Source: Oceanimonas doudoroffii | GTDB taxonomy: Bacteria > Pseudomonadota > Gammaproteobacteria > Enterobacterales > Aeromonadaceae | Assembly: GCF_002242685.1 (NCBI RefSeq) | Contig: NZ_NBIM01000001.1 | Span: 496,001 to 560,000, forward strand | Reading direction: 5' to 3' | Length of the DNA: 64,000 nucleotides | Translations under genes and position numbers: made by a program | Part shown: piece by piece, positions 9,426 to 18,136 of the stretch | Layout: each line of letters begins with the position of its first letter | Numbering within the stretch: position 1 is the stretch's first letter | The notes under the pieces: generated by a model | The model's database searches: none | The model's input: only the letters and a program-made list of their open reading frames with translations | What the model was told of the DNA's origin: nothing

Positions 9426-9740
9426 TTGAAAATTGTTGAACTGCGTGAGTACCGCATCAAGAAGGGCAAGACCGAACAGTGGCTGAACTGGATGCGTGAC
9501 GAACTGCTGCCTTACCAGCGTTCAAAAGGCATGGTCATTCTTGACACCTATGTGCACCGGGGCTCAGATGAGCGGGATTACTTTGTGTGGCTTAGGGAGT
9601 TTGACGACGAGGCGTCGCGGCAGCGTATTCACAAGGAAACCTACAACGAATGGTGGGTGAGTGAGATTCGACCCAGGGTGTTTGAGCTGATCGATGAAGA
9701 CGCTATCAAGGTGAGGCTGCTGAACAGGCTTGATATGTAA
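9426..9740 (+). CDS. NIPSNAP-like small protein
   Basis: A 104-residue protein with the NIPSNAP ferredoxin-like pattern: KIVELREYRIKKGK at the start, LLPYQRSKGMVIL in the middle and YFVWLREFDDEASR. TTG at 9426 is preferred because GGAG sits 6 bases upstream; a longer frame from 9333 would overlap the preceding gene and adds an unrelated tail. NIPSNAP relatives are mostly uncharacterised, sometimes linked to catabolic or membrane-stress operons. Co-direction with the DUF417 gene suggests one transcript, closed by a strong terminator. Confidence 0.75.
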   Translation: MKIVELREYRIKKGKTEQWLNWMRDELLPYQRSKGMVILDTYVHRGSDERDYFVWLREFDDEASRQRIHKETYNEWWVSEIRPRVFELIDEDAIKVRLLNRLDM

Positions 9741-9756
9741 TCGGGCATCATTAATC

Positions 9757-9794
9757 AAAACAGGCCGGGGTGGTTCACCCCGGCCTGTTTTTTT
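9757..9794 (+). terminator. Strong rho-independent terminator
   Basis: A 12-bp stem CAGGCCGGGGTG / CACCCCGGCCTG with a 3-base loop, flanked by AAAA and a run of seven T. It ends the DUF417-NIPSNAP unit and faces the convergent GntR gene. Confidence 0.92.
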
Positions 9795-9829
9795 GTGTGA
9801 GTTTCGTGCCTGGCTTGGGCAAGGCCCCA

Positions 9830-10489
9830 CTATTTCCTGGCCGTCAGGCTGCGGTAGGCCATGTCGGTCAGATAGTCGTTCAGCCGGTGGGAGGCGGCCA
9901 CGGCCTCCTTGGCATCGGTATGGCTAACGGCCCTGAGTATGGCCGCATGCAGTGCCGAGGCTTGTGCCAGATCCGAGTGGTCATTTTTATAGGCAAACCA
10001 GAACCGGCGTGAAAGGCCCTGCAACGGGGCCATGGCAAGCTGCAGGTATTCGTTGTTTGCCGCCTTGACCAGCAGGCTGTGAATTTGCTTGAGCAGGCTG
10101 GAAAAGGTGAGATCGTCCTGGTGTTGTGCACAGGCTTCCAGGTTCGACGCCAGTTCAAGCATTTGTTGCTTTTCCTGCACCGTTGCACGGGATGCCGCAT
10201 AGCTGACACACAGTGCCTCAATATCCCGGCGTACTTCCAGGATCTTGAGCTGGCTTTCCACCGAAATGGCCGGAATCTGAATGCCGCGACGAGGGTGAAT
10301 TTCCGCCATTCGTTCATAAGACAGCCGCTGCAGCGCTTCCCGCACCGGTGTTCTGCCAAGCCCCAGGCTTTCGGCGAGCTGCTTTTCACTGACCATGCTG
10401 CCCGGCTCTAGCTCGCGAAAAATAATCATGCGTTCCAACAGGTTGTAGGCGGCCTCTGTCTTGTTGACCGACACCGGTGTCATTGCCAT
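9830..10489 (-). CDS. GntR-family regulator, FadR/FCD subfamily
   Basis: A 219-residue regulator. The N-terminal wHTH contains GSMVSEKQLAESLGLGRTPVR, the hallmark GntR recognition segment; the all-helical C-terminal half is an FCD ligand domain, with VRRDIEALCVSYAA near its start. It is divergent from the FAD oxidoreductase/enolase/BCCT genes and is the obvious local regulator, probably a repressor relieved by a pathway acid. GGGAGAACGAG precedes the ATG at 10489; a second ATG lies two codons later. Confidence 0.9.
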   Translation of the reverse strand: MAMTPVSVNKTEAAYNLLERMIIFRELEPGSMVSEKQLAESLGLGRTPVREALQRLSYERMAEIHPRRGIQIPAISVESQLKILEVRRDIEALCVSYAASRATVQEKQQMLELASNLEACAQHQDDLTFSSLLKQIHSLLVKAANNEYLQLAMAPLQGLSRRFWFAYKNDHSDLAQASALHAAILRAVSHTDAKEAVAASHRLNDYLTDMAYRSLTARK

Positions 10490-10546
10490 CTCGTTCTCCC
10501 AGGAAAATGTGGGTAAGCGCGCTCCCCGCGAGCAAGGGATGCCACA

Positions 10547-10620
10547 TCATATCACAATGCGTTAACTGTTGCGCTACAGAAAGATCCTGTATATATTGTG
10601 ATCATATCATTGATATATCA
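10547..10620. promoter_or_regulatory. Operator cluster between GntR gene and FAD oxidoreductase
   Basis: This AT-rich stretch holds an inverted pair ATCACAAT (10551-10558) and ATTGTGAT (10595-10602), each extended by similar ATCAT/ATATCAT flanks, and a perfect 10-base palindrome TGATATATCA at 10611-10620. FadR-type GntR proteins bind short palindromes of this kind in divergent promoters. Assignment to the adjacent regulator is inference. Confidence 0.45.
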
Positions 10621-10653
10621 GTTGGTGACCACAAGTCTATCAGAGGGATCGTC

Positions 10654-12009
10654 ATGAAAGATTGGAAAATTGTTCAGCGGTTTGAAGCGGTGCCGGATCT
10701 GCCGGTCCTGGCGGAAGTGGATGTGCTGGTGATCGGTGGGGGGGCCGCCGGCGTGGCGGCGGCGGAAACCGCAAGCCGCATGGGCAAGCGCACCTGGCTT
10801 ATTGAGAAATACGGCTTTTGTGGCGGCGCCGCCGTGGCCGGGCTGTCGGGCACCATTTGCGGCATGTTTATGGCCAGTGACAACCCCGATGCACAGCCGG
10901 AACAGGTGGTATTTGGCTTTACCGAGCGTTTTCGCCAGGCGCTGGCCGACAAAGGGGGAGTGACCGGGCCCCAGCGCTACGGCAAGACCTATACCGTGAC
11001 CCATGATCCCCTGATGTGGCGTGAGGTGGCCGATGACTTTCTGGAACAGGCCGGTGTAACCACCCTGTTTCACACCGCGGTGACCGGAGTGATCATGAAT
11101 GGGGATGCCTTTAAGGGCGTGGTGATCGAGTCAAACGCCGGCCAGAGCGTGATCCTCGCCAGGATGATAGTGGATGCATCGGGCGACGCCGCCCTGATCG
11201 CCCGGGCGGGCATGGACTATTACTTTGGTGACAACGGCCGCATTCAGAACCCGACCATGTTCTTTCGCATTGCCGGTGTCGATATGGAGAAATACCTCGC
11301 CTATTACGGTGAAGACACCATCTGTCCGCCCAAGGTTACCGAGAACATCGTGGCGGCCAACCAGACCGACGACTATGACCTGCCGCGCCATAAAATCTGG
11401 ATGTTTCCGACCACCCGGCCCGGAGAGTTGATGGTCAATGCCACGCGGCTGGCCGGACAGGATGGCCGCATGCTGAATGTGATTGATCCCAAGGACTTTA
11501 CCGAAGCCGAAGTATTCGGCCGCCGCCAGGTTCGCAGCTATGCCAAATTCCTCAACCACTATGTGCCCGGCTGTGAAAACGCCTATGTGGTGGATACCGG
11601 CGTTGAGGTTGGCATTCGCCAGACCCGCTCCATTGTGGGGGTGGAAACACTGAGCAACGACGATGTGGTGAATTGCCGCAAGCGGGAAGACAGCATCTGC
11701 CGCACGCCCTGGCCCATTGAACTGCATTCCGGTGACAAGCCAAAACTGCACTGGTTGCTCAATGATTACTATGACGTTCCCTTCAACACCCTGGTTCCGG
11801 TGGTGGGAGAGAACATCATTGTGGCCGGCCGCTGCCTGAGTGCCGAGCACGAGGCACTTGCCTCCGCGCGTGTGACGGCCCAATGTTTTGAGTATGGGCA
11901 TGCGGCGGGCATTGCCGTGGTAAAGGCCATCGACGAGGGCATCCGCATTCGGGAACTCCCCGTTGATGAAATCCGCAATGTCATGATTGCCAACGGCAGC
12001 AAACTGTAA
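10654..12009 (+). CDS. FAD-dependent oxidoreductase (PF12831-type)
   Basis: A 451-residue flavoprotein with an N-terminal Rossmann FAD motif VLVIGGGAAGVAAAETASR (about residues 25-43), the EKYGFCGGAAVAG segment typical of the FAD_oxidored family, and a late FAD-contact stretch NIIVAGRCLSAEHEALAS. The start at 10654 has AGAGGGA upstream; the frame is open to 10477 but the extra 59 residues are unrelated and overlap the GntR gene start. It is the first gene of a cluster with an enolase-superfamily enzyme (14 bases after) and a BCCT transporter. The substrate is unknown; context suggests oxidation of a small, possibly quaternary-ammonium, acid. Confidence 0.82.
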   Translation: MKDWKIVQRFEAVPDLPVLAEVDVLVIGGGAAGVAAAETASRMGKRTWLIEKYGFCGGAAVAGLSGTICGMFMASDNPDAQPEQVVFGFTERFRQALADKGGVTGPQRYGKTYTVTHDPLMWREVADDFLEQAGVTTLFHTAVTGVIMNGDAFKGVVIESNAGQSVILARMIVDASGDAALIARAGMDYYFGDNGRIQNPTMFFRIAGVDMEKYLAYYGEDTICPPKVTENIVAANQTDDYDLPRHKIWMFPTTRPGELMVNATRLAGQDGRMLNVIDPKDFTEAEVFGRRQVRSYAKFLNHYVPGCENAYVVDTGVEVGIRQTRSIVGVETLSNDDVVNCRKREDSICRTPWPIELHSGDKPKLHWLLNDYYDVPFNTLVPVVGENIIVAGRCLSAEHEALASARVTAQCFEYGHAAGIAVVKAIDEGIRIRELPVDEIRNVMIANGSKL

Positions 12010-12023
12010 AACGAGGAATGGTT

Positions 12024-13148
12024 ATGAAAGAGTCCATTATCAAGCGCGTCGAGATATATGCCGTTGCGGATCGCAATGCCGCCCATTTGCCCTGGGCCGA
12101 TAACCAGGAGCCGCTGATCTACACCAACAACCTGGTGCGGCTGATCACCGAAGATGGCACCGAAGGGGTGGGGGCCACCATCAGCTACACGGAAAATGAC
12201 TTTGACCGCTGTATTCTCGAGGCCATGCGCACCATAGTGCCCGGGCTTATCGGGAAAAATGCCCTGATGACCGAAGCGCTTCATGGCTGGCTGATGAACC
12301 GCTGCTCCTGGGGCGGACTGGTCGCCAAGTCACCGATTGATATTGCCGCCTGGGATATCAAGGGCAAAAAAGCCGGCATGCCCCTGTATATGATGCTGGG
12401 CGGCGCCCGTAACAAAATGCTCTCTTATGCGTCCACCCCCATGTTTGATACGGTGGAAGAATACTTCCCGTTTATCGACGGCTGCATTGAACACGGCTTT
12501 AAGGCCATCAAACTGCATTGCTACTGCGTATATGAAAAAGATCTGAAACTGGTCAAGGCGGTACAGGCCCGATACAAGGATGCCGGCATTGCCCTGATGC
12601 TGGACACGGCGACCTTCTATAACCAGCAGGAGGCCATAAAAATGGCCCGCCTGCTGGATGAATACGGCTGGGCATGGTTTGAGGCACCGGTTTCCGATTA
12701 TGACTACGCCACCTATCAGCGTCTGGTTAAAGACACCAACCTGGAAATTTCCAGCCATGGCAACTGCCTGCTGACCCTGCAGGAAGTGGCCTATGCCCTG
12801 GCCAATAATATGTGGTCCGACGTGCGCCAGGACGCCACCGTGTGCGGTGGCATCACGCCGCTCAACAAGTGTTTTGCCCTGGCCGAGGCCCACGGCAAAA
12901 ACCTGGAGATACAAAGCTGGGGCTATACCGTGACCCAGGCGGCCAATCTGCATGTGGCACTGGCCCATAACAACTGTCGGTTCTTTGAGCAGGCCTACCC
13001 CTATGAAAACTTCGAGCTGGGCTCCAAAGACGTGATTCGTACCGACAAGGAGGGATTCGTTCATGCACCAACGAAACCAGGGCTGGGCATTGAGATGGAC
13101 TGGGACATTGTTCGGGAAAACGCGATAGGACATTATGCTTTCGAGTAA
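12024..13148 (+). CDS. Enolase-superfamily (mandelate racemase/muconate lactonizing type) enzyme with atypical active site
   Basis: A 374-residue protein with an N-terminal capping domain and a TIM barrel. ATG at 12024 is chosen over 12018 because GAGGA is 6-7 bases upstream. Counting from this start, the expected KxK of barrel strand 2 reads K163-L-H165; metal ligands D194 (MLDTATF) and E220 (WFEAP) are present; the third ligand position is ISSHGNC (243-249) without an acidic residue; D270 (VRQDATVCGG) is present, but its usual His partner region reads IQSWG (296-300). It is therefore a member of a non-canonical subgroup, probably a dehydratase, epimerase or racemase acting on an alpha-hydroxy or alpha-amino acid. 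The neighbours suggest a betaine-like substrate; this is inference. Confidence 0.82.
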   Translation: MKESIIKRVEIYAVADRNAAHLPWADNQEPLIYTNNLVRLITEDGTEGVGATISYTENDFDRCILEAMRTIVPGLIGKNALMTEALHGWLMNRCSWGGLVAKSPIDIAAWDIKGKKAGMPLYMMLGGARNKMLSYASTPMFDTVEEYFPFIDGCIEHGFKAIKLHCYCVYEKDLKLVKAVQARYKDAGIALMLDTATFYNQQEAIKMARLLDEYGWAWFEAPVSDYDYATYQRLVKDTNLEISSHGNCLLTLQEVAYALANNMWSDVRQDATVCGGITPLNKCFALAEAHGKNLEIQSWGYTVTQAANLHVALAHNNCRFFEQAYPYENFELGSKDVIRTDKEGFVHAPTKPGLGIEMDWDIVRENAIGHYAFE

Positions 13149-13314
13149 TAAGCGTCGTATCTTGGGTAAATAATGGAACGCTCCCGCAACAATGTGGAAG
13201 TGGTTTTTATTAACCCGTCTTGAGCCCGGCATGTAACCGGCAAGTATCAATCTGTTCAAATGATATTGCCATTCGGGGTTGTTGGGCGGGTTAATGATAA
13301 ATGGGACAAAGATA

Positions 13315-14934
13315 ATGAAAGCTACAATGGGAAAAAGTAACTTCGACCGGGTTACTATTGCTATCTCGCTGGTTATTGTTTCTGCAATATCCATGTTCTT
13401 TCTGACCAATCCGGAGCAGGCCATCAAGGTTGCCGGAGACATATTTACACTGATTGCCTATAACTTTGGCACACCGATTCTCTGGTTTGCCTTTGGGCTG
13501 GTTATTCTGGCGGCCTTTTTTGTTTTCAGCAAATATGGCCATATTCGAATGGGTAACGAAAAACCCGAGTTTTCAACCTTCTCCTATATCGCCATGATGG
13601 CACTGGCGGGAGTGGGCTCGGGCACCATCTACTGGGCCTTTCTGGAATGGTCTTATTATATCAAGACGCCCCCGTTTGCCATTGAGGCCGGTTCGGTAAC
13701 GGCGTCCGAATGGGCGGTTACCTACAGCCTGCATCACTGGGGCGTGATTGCCTGGGCGATCTATGCCATTACCGCCATTCCGGTGATGTATTCCTTCTAT
13801 ATTCGCAAGAACGGCTCGCTCAAAATCAGCGACATTGTCATGTCGATGATAAAAAACAAAACCACCGCCAGGGTCATGGGCCGGCTGATTGAGGTGATGT
13901 ATCCCATCGCACTGATCTTTGGCCTGCTGATCGTGCTGTCACTCGGGGTGCCGATCATTTCGGCCGCGGTGTCACTGCTGTTTGGTGTTGAGAATACCCT
14001 GTTCCTGAAGCTGCTGATGCTCGCCATTGTGGCCGTGCTTCTGGTGACCAGCTCGTTCTTTGGCATTGAAAAAGGCATGCAGAAGATAAGCGAAAATGGC
14101 ACCTATTTTGTTGTTGCCCTGGTTCTGTATGTGCTGCTGCTGGGGCCAACCCAGTTCATTGTTGAAAACACCAGCTCGTCCATTGCCCTGTGGGCGCAGA
14201 ATTTCATCATGATGAGCCTGTATACCGATGCCATCAACGAAGCCAAGTTCCCCCAGTCCTGGACGGCCTATTTCTGGGCATACTGGATGATCTTCATTCC
14301 GCTGATGTGTGTGTTTGTTACCAAGGTATCCAGGGGGCGCACCATTCGTGAGGTGATTGTGTGCATGATTGGGGGAGGCACCGCCGGCATTGCAACCCTG
14401 TTCTCTGTGGTTGGCTCCTTTATGATGAAAACGGAGCTCGACGGCAAGGTCAATATCAGCCAAATGGTGTCCGACGGGCAGGCCAGCGAAGCGATTGTCA
14501 GTGCGCTGGAGACCTTGCCGCTGTCTTCGGTGATCCTGGTGGTGTTTATTATTGCCACCTTCCTGCTGCTGGTCACCACCCTGGACGGCTCGGTATTTAC
14601 CGTGTCTTGCAATACTCAGGACAGGCTGGACGAGAATAACAACCCGTCGACCTACCTGAAGATGTTCTGGTGCCTGGTGATTGTGGCGCTGCCGGCCATT
14701 TTCATTATCGTGGATGCCCCGGTGCAGTCGATGCAGTCGGCGATCCTGATCTTTGCATTGCCCATTCTGCTGCTGACGTCTTATATGCTGTATAAAACCA
14801 TCGGCTATATGCGCAAGGATTACGCGCACCTCAGTGCGGCGGAGATACAGGCGATGCACAGCATTGCGGCAAGCACCGATCAGGTTAACAGGGTGAGTGT
14901 GCCGCTGGTAAAGCCGGTGCCGGAACAGGCGTGA
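13315..14934 (+). CDS. BCCT-family transporter, CaiT-like
   Basis: A membrane carrier of about 539 residues with 12 predicted helices. BCCT features: IYWAFLEWSYYIKTPPF, closely like the CaiT substrate-site helix, YSLHHWGVIAWAIYA, and the cytoplasmic FPQSWTAYFWAYWM motif. The resemblance is to E. coli CaiT (L-carnitine/gamma-butyrobetaine antiport) more than to osmoregulated BetP-type carriers, and no long regulatory tail is present. The start is uncertain (13294, 13315 or 13327); 13315 has GGGA at a suitable distance. It closes the cluster with the FAD oxidoreductase and enolase-type enzyme, 166 bases after the latter, and indicates uptake of a quaternary ammonium compound. Confidence 0.85.
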   Translation: MKATMGKSNFDRVTIAISLVIVSAISMFFLTNPEQAIKVAGDIFTLIAYNFGTPILWFAFGLVILAAFFVFSKYGHIRMGNEKPEFSTFSYIAMMALAGVGSGTIYWAFLEWSYYIKTPPFAIEAGSVTASEWAVTYSLHHWGVIAWAIYAITAIPVMYSFYIRKNGSLKISDIVMSMIKNKTTARVMGRLIEVMYPIALIFGLLIVLSLGVPIISAAVSLLFGVENTLFLKLLMLAIVAVLLVTSSFFGIEKGMQKISENGTYFVVALVLYVLLLGPTQFIVENTSSSIALWAQNFIMMSLYTDAINEAKFPQSWTAYFWAYWMIFIPLMCVFVTKVSRGRTIREVIVCMIGGGTAGIATLFSVVGSFMMKTELDGKVNISQMVSDGQASEAIVSALETLPLSSVILVVFIIATFLLLVTTLDGSVFTVSCNTQDRLDENNNPSTYLKMFWCLVIVALPAIFIIVDAPVQSMQSAILIFALPILLLTSYMLYKTIGYMRKDYAHLSAAEIQAMHSIAASTDQVNRVSVPLVKPVPEQA

Positions 14935-14973
14935 CCGCCGCCACCATGCAGTAAACAGATTGAAACTAGCGTT

Positions 14974-15014
14974 AATAATGCCCAACCCCGCTGATGGCGG
15001 GGTTGGGCATTATT
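14974..15014. terminator. Bidirectional terminator with an 18-bp perfect stem
   Basis: Arms 14974-14991 and 14997-15014 are exactly complementary around a 5-base loop, with A/T-rich ends on both sides. It lies between the convergent BCCT and orphan membrane-protein genes, and its right arm covers the stop codon of the latter (15010-15012). Confidence 0.85.
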
Positions 15015-16131
15015 CATACGAATAGCCGCGAGCGGCGCGCCGGCGCCTGCCAAGGCGCAGCAGCCAGCGCCAGGGCGGGCAGAACAGCAGGGCCGGCACC
15101 ATCATCAGCCCCAGCAGCCAGGACGGCAGGCGAAACAGCGACTGAGCCAGCAGGCGCAGCAGCTCGCCCTTGTAGGCCATCTTGGCGCTGCGGCTGGCAA
15201 TTTTGGTGAACCTGACCGCGCCAACCCGGTTCAGCAGCCTGAGCCCGCCCTTGCCAAAGGTGGCGGCCAGCTTGATGGTCTGTTTGCCGGTGGTGGCGGC
15301 CAGGCTCACGGCCAGATCGCCACCCAGCCGGTAAAGGGGCCGGCTGTGGTGGCCAAAGGTGCGGGCAAAGCGGGCCATGGTGGCCAGTTCGTCGGCATTG
15401 CGGGTGCTGGCCAGCAGCCGAAAGCCACCACGAGTGCGCGCCAGGGTGGTGACATGGGAAAACACGTCTCCCAGCCTGCTTACACTTTTGGACTGCCTGG
15501 CCGTTCTGGCCGCCCGCACCAGGGTTTTGCCCAGCCAGGGAGGCAGGCTGCCCAGCCGGCGGGCGGTTTTAAGCGCGACGATACCGCTTTTGGCCACGGT
15601 GGCTCCCGCGGTGGCAGGGGCGGCGGCACCGGCGGTGGCCAGGGTGCCGGCACCACTTGCCAGCTGGGCCGTGGTGGCCACCAGCCCCAGGGTAGATAGT
15701 GCCACCAGTACTTCGTCCACTTCTTCGCCCCTGGCGAGGTGAATGCCCTGATGGGTGAGATCCCGAATATCTCCGATCACCAGAAAGTCGGTGGCCACCG
15801 CCGCCGCCATGCCGATGGTCTCGTCGCTGGTGCCCAGCACCAGCCCCTCGCTCAGTTTTTCAAACCGATAACGCCAGCTCTCCCGCTGGCGGGCAATCTC
15901 GTTATGCAGCGCTCGAGCCTGGGGGTTTGAGCTCACATAGTCGTATTCCATAAAAAAGCCGAGATAATCCGCCGCCTCGGCGTAACGGGCCTCGGCCATC
16001 AACTGCTGAGTGTGGGGCAGGGGATCGACGCGGGTGAGTGCCAGCGCCGACAGCGTGGTCTGCTGCACCAGTGCCCCGGCGCACACACAGGCCAGCAGCA
16101 ACAATGCCAGTTTGGTAAAAAGCTTGAGCAT
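15010..16131 (-). CDS. Unrecognised membrane-associated protein, Ala/Gly-rich centre
   Basis: A 373-residue protein that I do not recognise. An N-terminal hydrophobic segment (residues 5-25) looks like a signal anchor. An alpha-helical region (about 40-110) carries many charged residues. Next comes an Ala/Gly/Thr-rich hydrophobic stretch (about 140-185) with small-residue spacing, then a basic middle part rich in Arg, Lys, Leu and Ala. A hydrophobic helix (about 335-355) and a strongly basic tail (GRRRRAARG) end it. The order suggests an inner-membrane protein with positively charged cytoplasmic parts. It lies alone. Translation looks real (consistent codon use, long frame, start ATG), but function is unknown. 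Confidence 0.7.
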   Translation of the reverse strand: MLKLFTKLALLLLACVCAGALVQQTTLSALALTRVDPLPHTQQLMAEARYAEAADYLGFFMEYDYVSSNPQARALHNEIARQRESWRYRFEKLSEGLVLGTSDETIGMAAAVATDFLVIGDIRDLTHQGIHLARGEEVDEVLVALSTLGLVATTAQLASGAGTLATAGAAAPATAGATVAKSGIVALKTARRLGSLPPWLGKTLVRAARTARQSKSVSRLGDVFSHVTTLARTRGGFRLLASTRNADELATMARFARTFGHHSRPLYRLGGDLAVSLAATTGKQTIKLAATFGKGGLRLLNRVGAVRFTKIASRSAKMAYKGELLRLLAQSLFRLPSWLLGLMMVPALLFCPPWRWLLRLGRRRRAARGYSYE

Positions 16132-16264
16132 GATCTTACCCGGGGTAATGAAGCATCCATCACCATTTTACGATGTTGTTGCAGCTGTTCCCATTAACCA
16201 GAGCAGCTTCACGCCCGGCAACGATGCCGCCCTGTAGCCTTGTTGGATAGTCGCGCTGCTTCGA

Positions 16265-17116
16265 TCATCCGATTTCAAAAGAGGTCACACCAAAAAGCCG
16301 ATGCAAAGGTATATCGGGAATGGCGCCGGTATACATTCTGGCGGTTTCGAACGACACATTCATTCCATGCTTCTCGGCCAATGCAACCGCCGCCTGATTG
16401 GTTTCTGGCACATCGAGGTAAATGTGTTCTGACGAAGCAGTATGGGCTTTTAAAGCGAGGAAAAGTGATTCTGCCAGTTCGGGGCTGTTCGCCATCAGGG
16501 GGCCTATTTTGTAGCCATCTCGGCATTTTCTTATCACACCGTAGCCAGAGAGTGTGCCATTCTGCATGATGCCAAGGGCATGACAATCCGGCTGGCTTAT
16601 CCAGGTGCGCGTGAACTGCGCCCTGTTGGCAGGGAAAAAAGGCTGGTCATAGGCCTCAATCATGTCGAAAGGCAGGGTAGACAGTTCAACAACCCCCGAG
16701 TGCCGGGGCTGATCACCACCCCCAACGCCTTGGTAGCGGATGTTGCGATAGGCCAGTTTGAAACCGGATTTCCTGTAGTTTTCCTGCTGATCAACCACAC
16801 CGTCCAGGCCGATGTTCAGGTCCTGAAGGTAGTTAATGCCTGCCTTCCAAATCTCAATGCCATGACCTTTTCCCCGGTATTCGGGTTTGACGATATAAAA
16901 GCCAAGAAAGCCAAATGAGTCGTCATATTTAATCACCGATAGGGTGGCAATGGGCTCATCGTCCAGCAGGCCGATGAGAAAACCATGAGGGTCGGCCGAA
17001 AAATAGCACTGGGCATCGTGAAGGCCGGGGTTCCAGCCTTCCTCTGCGGCCCATTCGATCGCAAGGTTGATCTCTTCCCGGTTCATGACCCTGATTCTGT
17101 AGCGATGATGACTCAT
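16265..17116 (-). CDS. GNAT-family N-acetyltransferase
   Basis: A 283-residue protein. The N-terminal half is a GNAT domain: the acetyl-CoA pyrophosphate loop is YRGKGHGIEIW near residues 80-90, preceded by the beta4 strand FGFLGFYIVKP. The C-terminal half (about 150-280) is a second, degenerate domain of the type found in GNAT proteins with an Acetyltransf_18 extension (LGIMQNGTLSGYGVIR). The ATG at 17116 has AGAGGGA upstream. The substrate is unknown; a single-gene unit. Confidence 0.85.
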   Translation of the reverse strand: MSHHRYRIRVMNREEINLAIEWAAEEGWNPGLHDAQCYFSADPHGFLIGLLDDEPIATLSVIKYDDSFGFLGFYIVKPEYRGKGHGIEIWKAGINYLQDLNIGLDGVVDQQENYRKSGFKLAYRNIRYQGVGGGDQPRHSGVVELSTLPFDMIEAYDQPFFPANRAQFTRTWISQPDCHALGIMQNGTLSGYGVIRKCRDGYKIGPLMANSPELAESLFLALKAHTASSEHIYLDVPETNQAAVALAEKHGMNVSFETARMYTGAIPDIPLHRLFGVTSFEIG

Positions 17117-17355
17117 GGTTCCCTCTACGAAAAATGAAAGCGCCTTGGAAGCTTAGAAGCGTGCTTAGCAGCAAGCCCGAATTGTATGCTGAATGCCTCA
17201 GCCCATGATACTCATTCCGGGCTGCCCAAATTGGTTTGAAGCCGCCGCTACCGCATCATCTTATTCAAAGCGGTTACTCGGCCCGTTTTCACCCTAAGCT
17301 AAGCAGAGACAGGGCCGCTAACCGGCCCAGAGGTGATAAGTGATAAGGGGCAAGC

Positions 17356-17994
17356 ATGCTGGCACGCTGGCTACTGACGCTTTCTTTGGTCGCGGTTTTT
17401 TCTGGCGCCGCAGACGACTCTCAGCTTCGGCGCTGGGAAATGGCCAAAAATCAGGACGGCATTACCATTCACACCCGCCATCATCGGGATGGTCTGGTGG
17501 AGATCCGCGCTCAGATGTTTGTCGTTACCCGCTACGCGGCCTTTATGGCATTGCTGGAAGACAGCCCCAATATTCCCAACTGGATAGACAACGTCTCCTC
17601 AAGCCGGGTACTTGAACAGATTTCGCCCACTGAGAACATTGTTTATACCCGCTTTCGGGCCCCCTGGCCGGTACAGGACCGGGATATGGTCACCTATTCC
17701 CGGTTTGACCAACCGCCGGGTGCCCTGGTGTTGACCATTGAGGGCGCCTCCCATGCCTATCCACGGCAACCAGGTTACATTCGAATAAAAGCCGTGAAAG
17801 CCACCTGGACACTGGCAAAACTGACCAATGGGCTGACCCATATCGAATATATTGCGTTTGCCGATCCCGGCGGCAATTTACCTGACTGGATGATCAACAA
17901 GCTCTCGGTGACCAGTGCATTCAACACCTTTCGAGGATTAAGAGTGCAACTGCCCAAGTATCAGAGCAGGACACATCCCGAAGTGAGCGACTGA
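17356..17994 (+). CDS. START-domain protein with signal peptide
   Basis: A 212-residue protein. Residues 1-18 form a signal peptide (cleavage likely after FSGA), so the product is periplasmic. The rest is a START/SRPBCC-type lipid-binding fold, with FRAPWPVQDRDMVTYSRF as the family-typical core and TWTLAKLTNGLTHIEYIAFADPGGNLPDW afterwards read as two segments of the same fold. AAGGGG precedes the ATG. Bacterial relatives are uncharacterised and probably bind a hydrophobic ligand. Confidence 0.82.
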   Translation: MLARWLLTLSLVAVFSGAADDSQLRRWEMAKNQDGITIHTRHHRDGLVEIRAQMFVVTRYAAFMALLEDSPNIPNWIDNVSSSRVLEQISPTENIVYTRFRAPWPVQDRDMVTYSRFDQPPGALVLTIEGASHAYPRQPGYIRIKAVKATWTLAKLTNGLTHIEYIAFADPGGNLPDWMINKLSVTSAFNTFRGLRVQLPKYQSRTHPEVSD

Positions 17995-18136
17995 GCAAAA
18001 ACGGTATATGGCAAAACAATCCGATTCGGAGGCTTCATCACCGTTATTACATTGTTCAGTGATAATTCACCGCCAATCTTTTAATACACTTTTCACCAGC
18101 AAGTGTCGGAGAGAAGAAAGGGGAGAAATGAGTATG

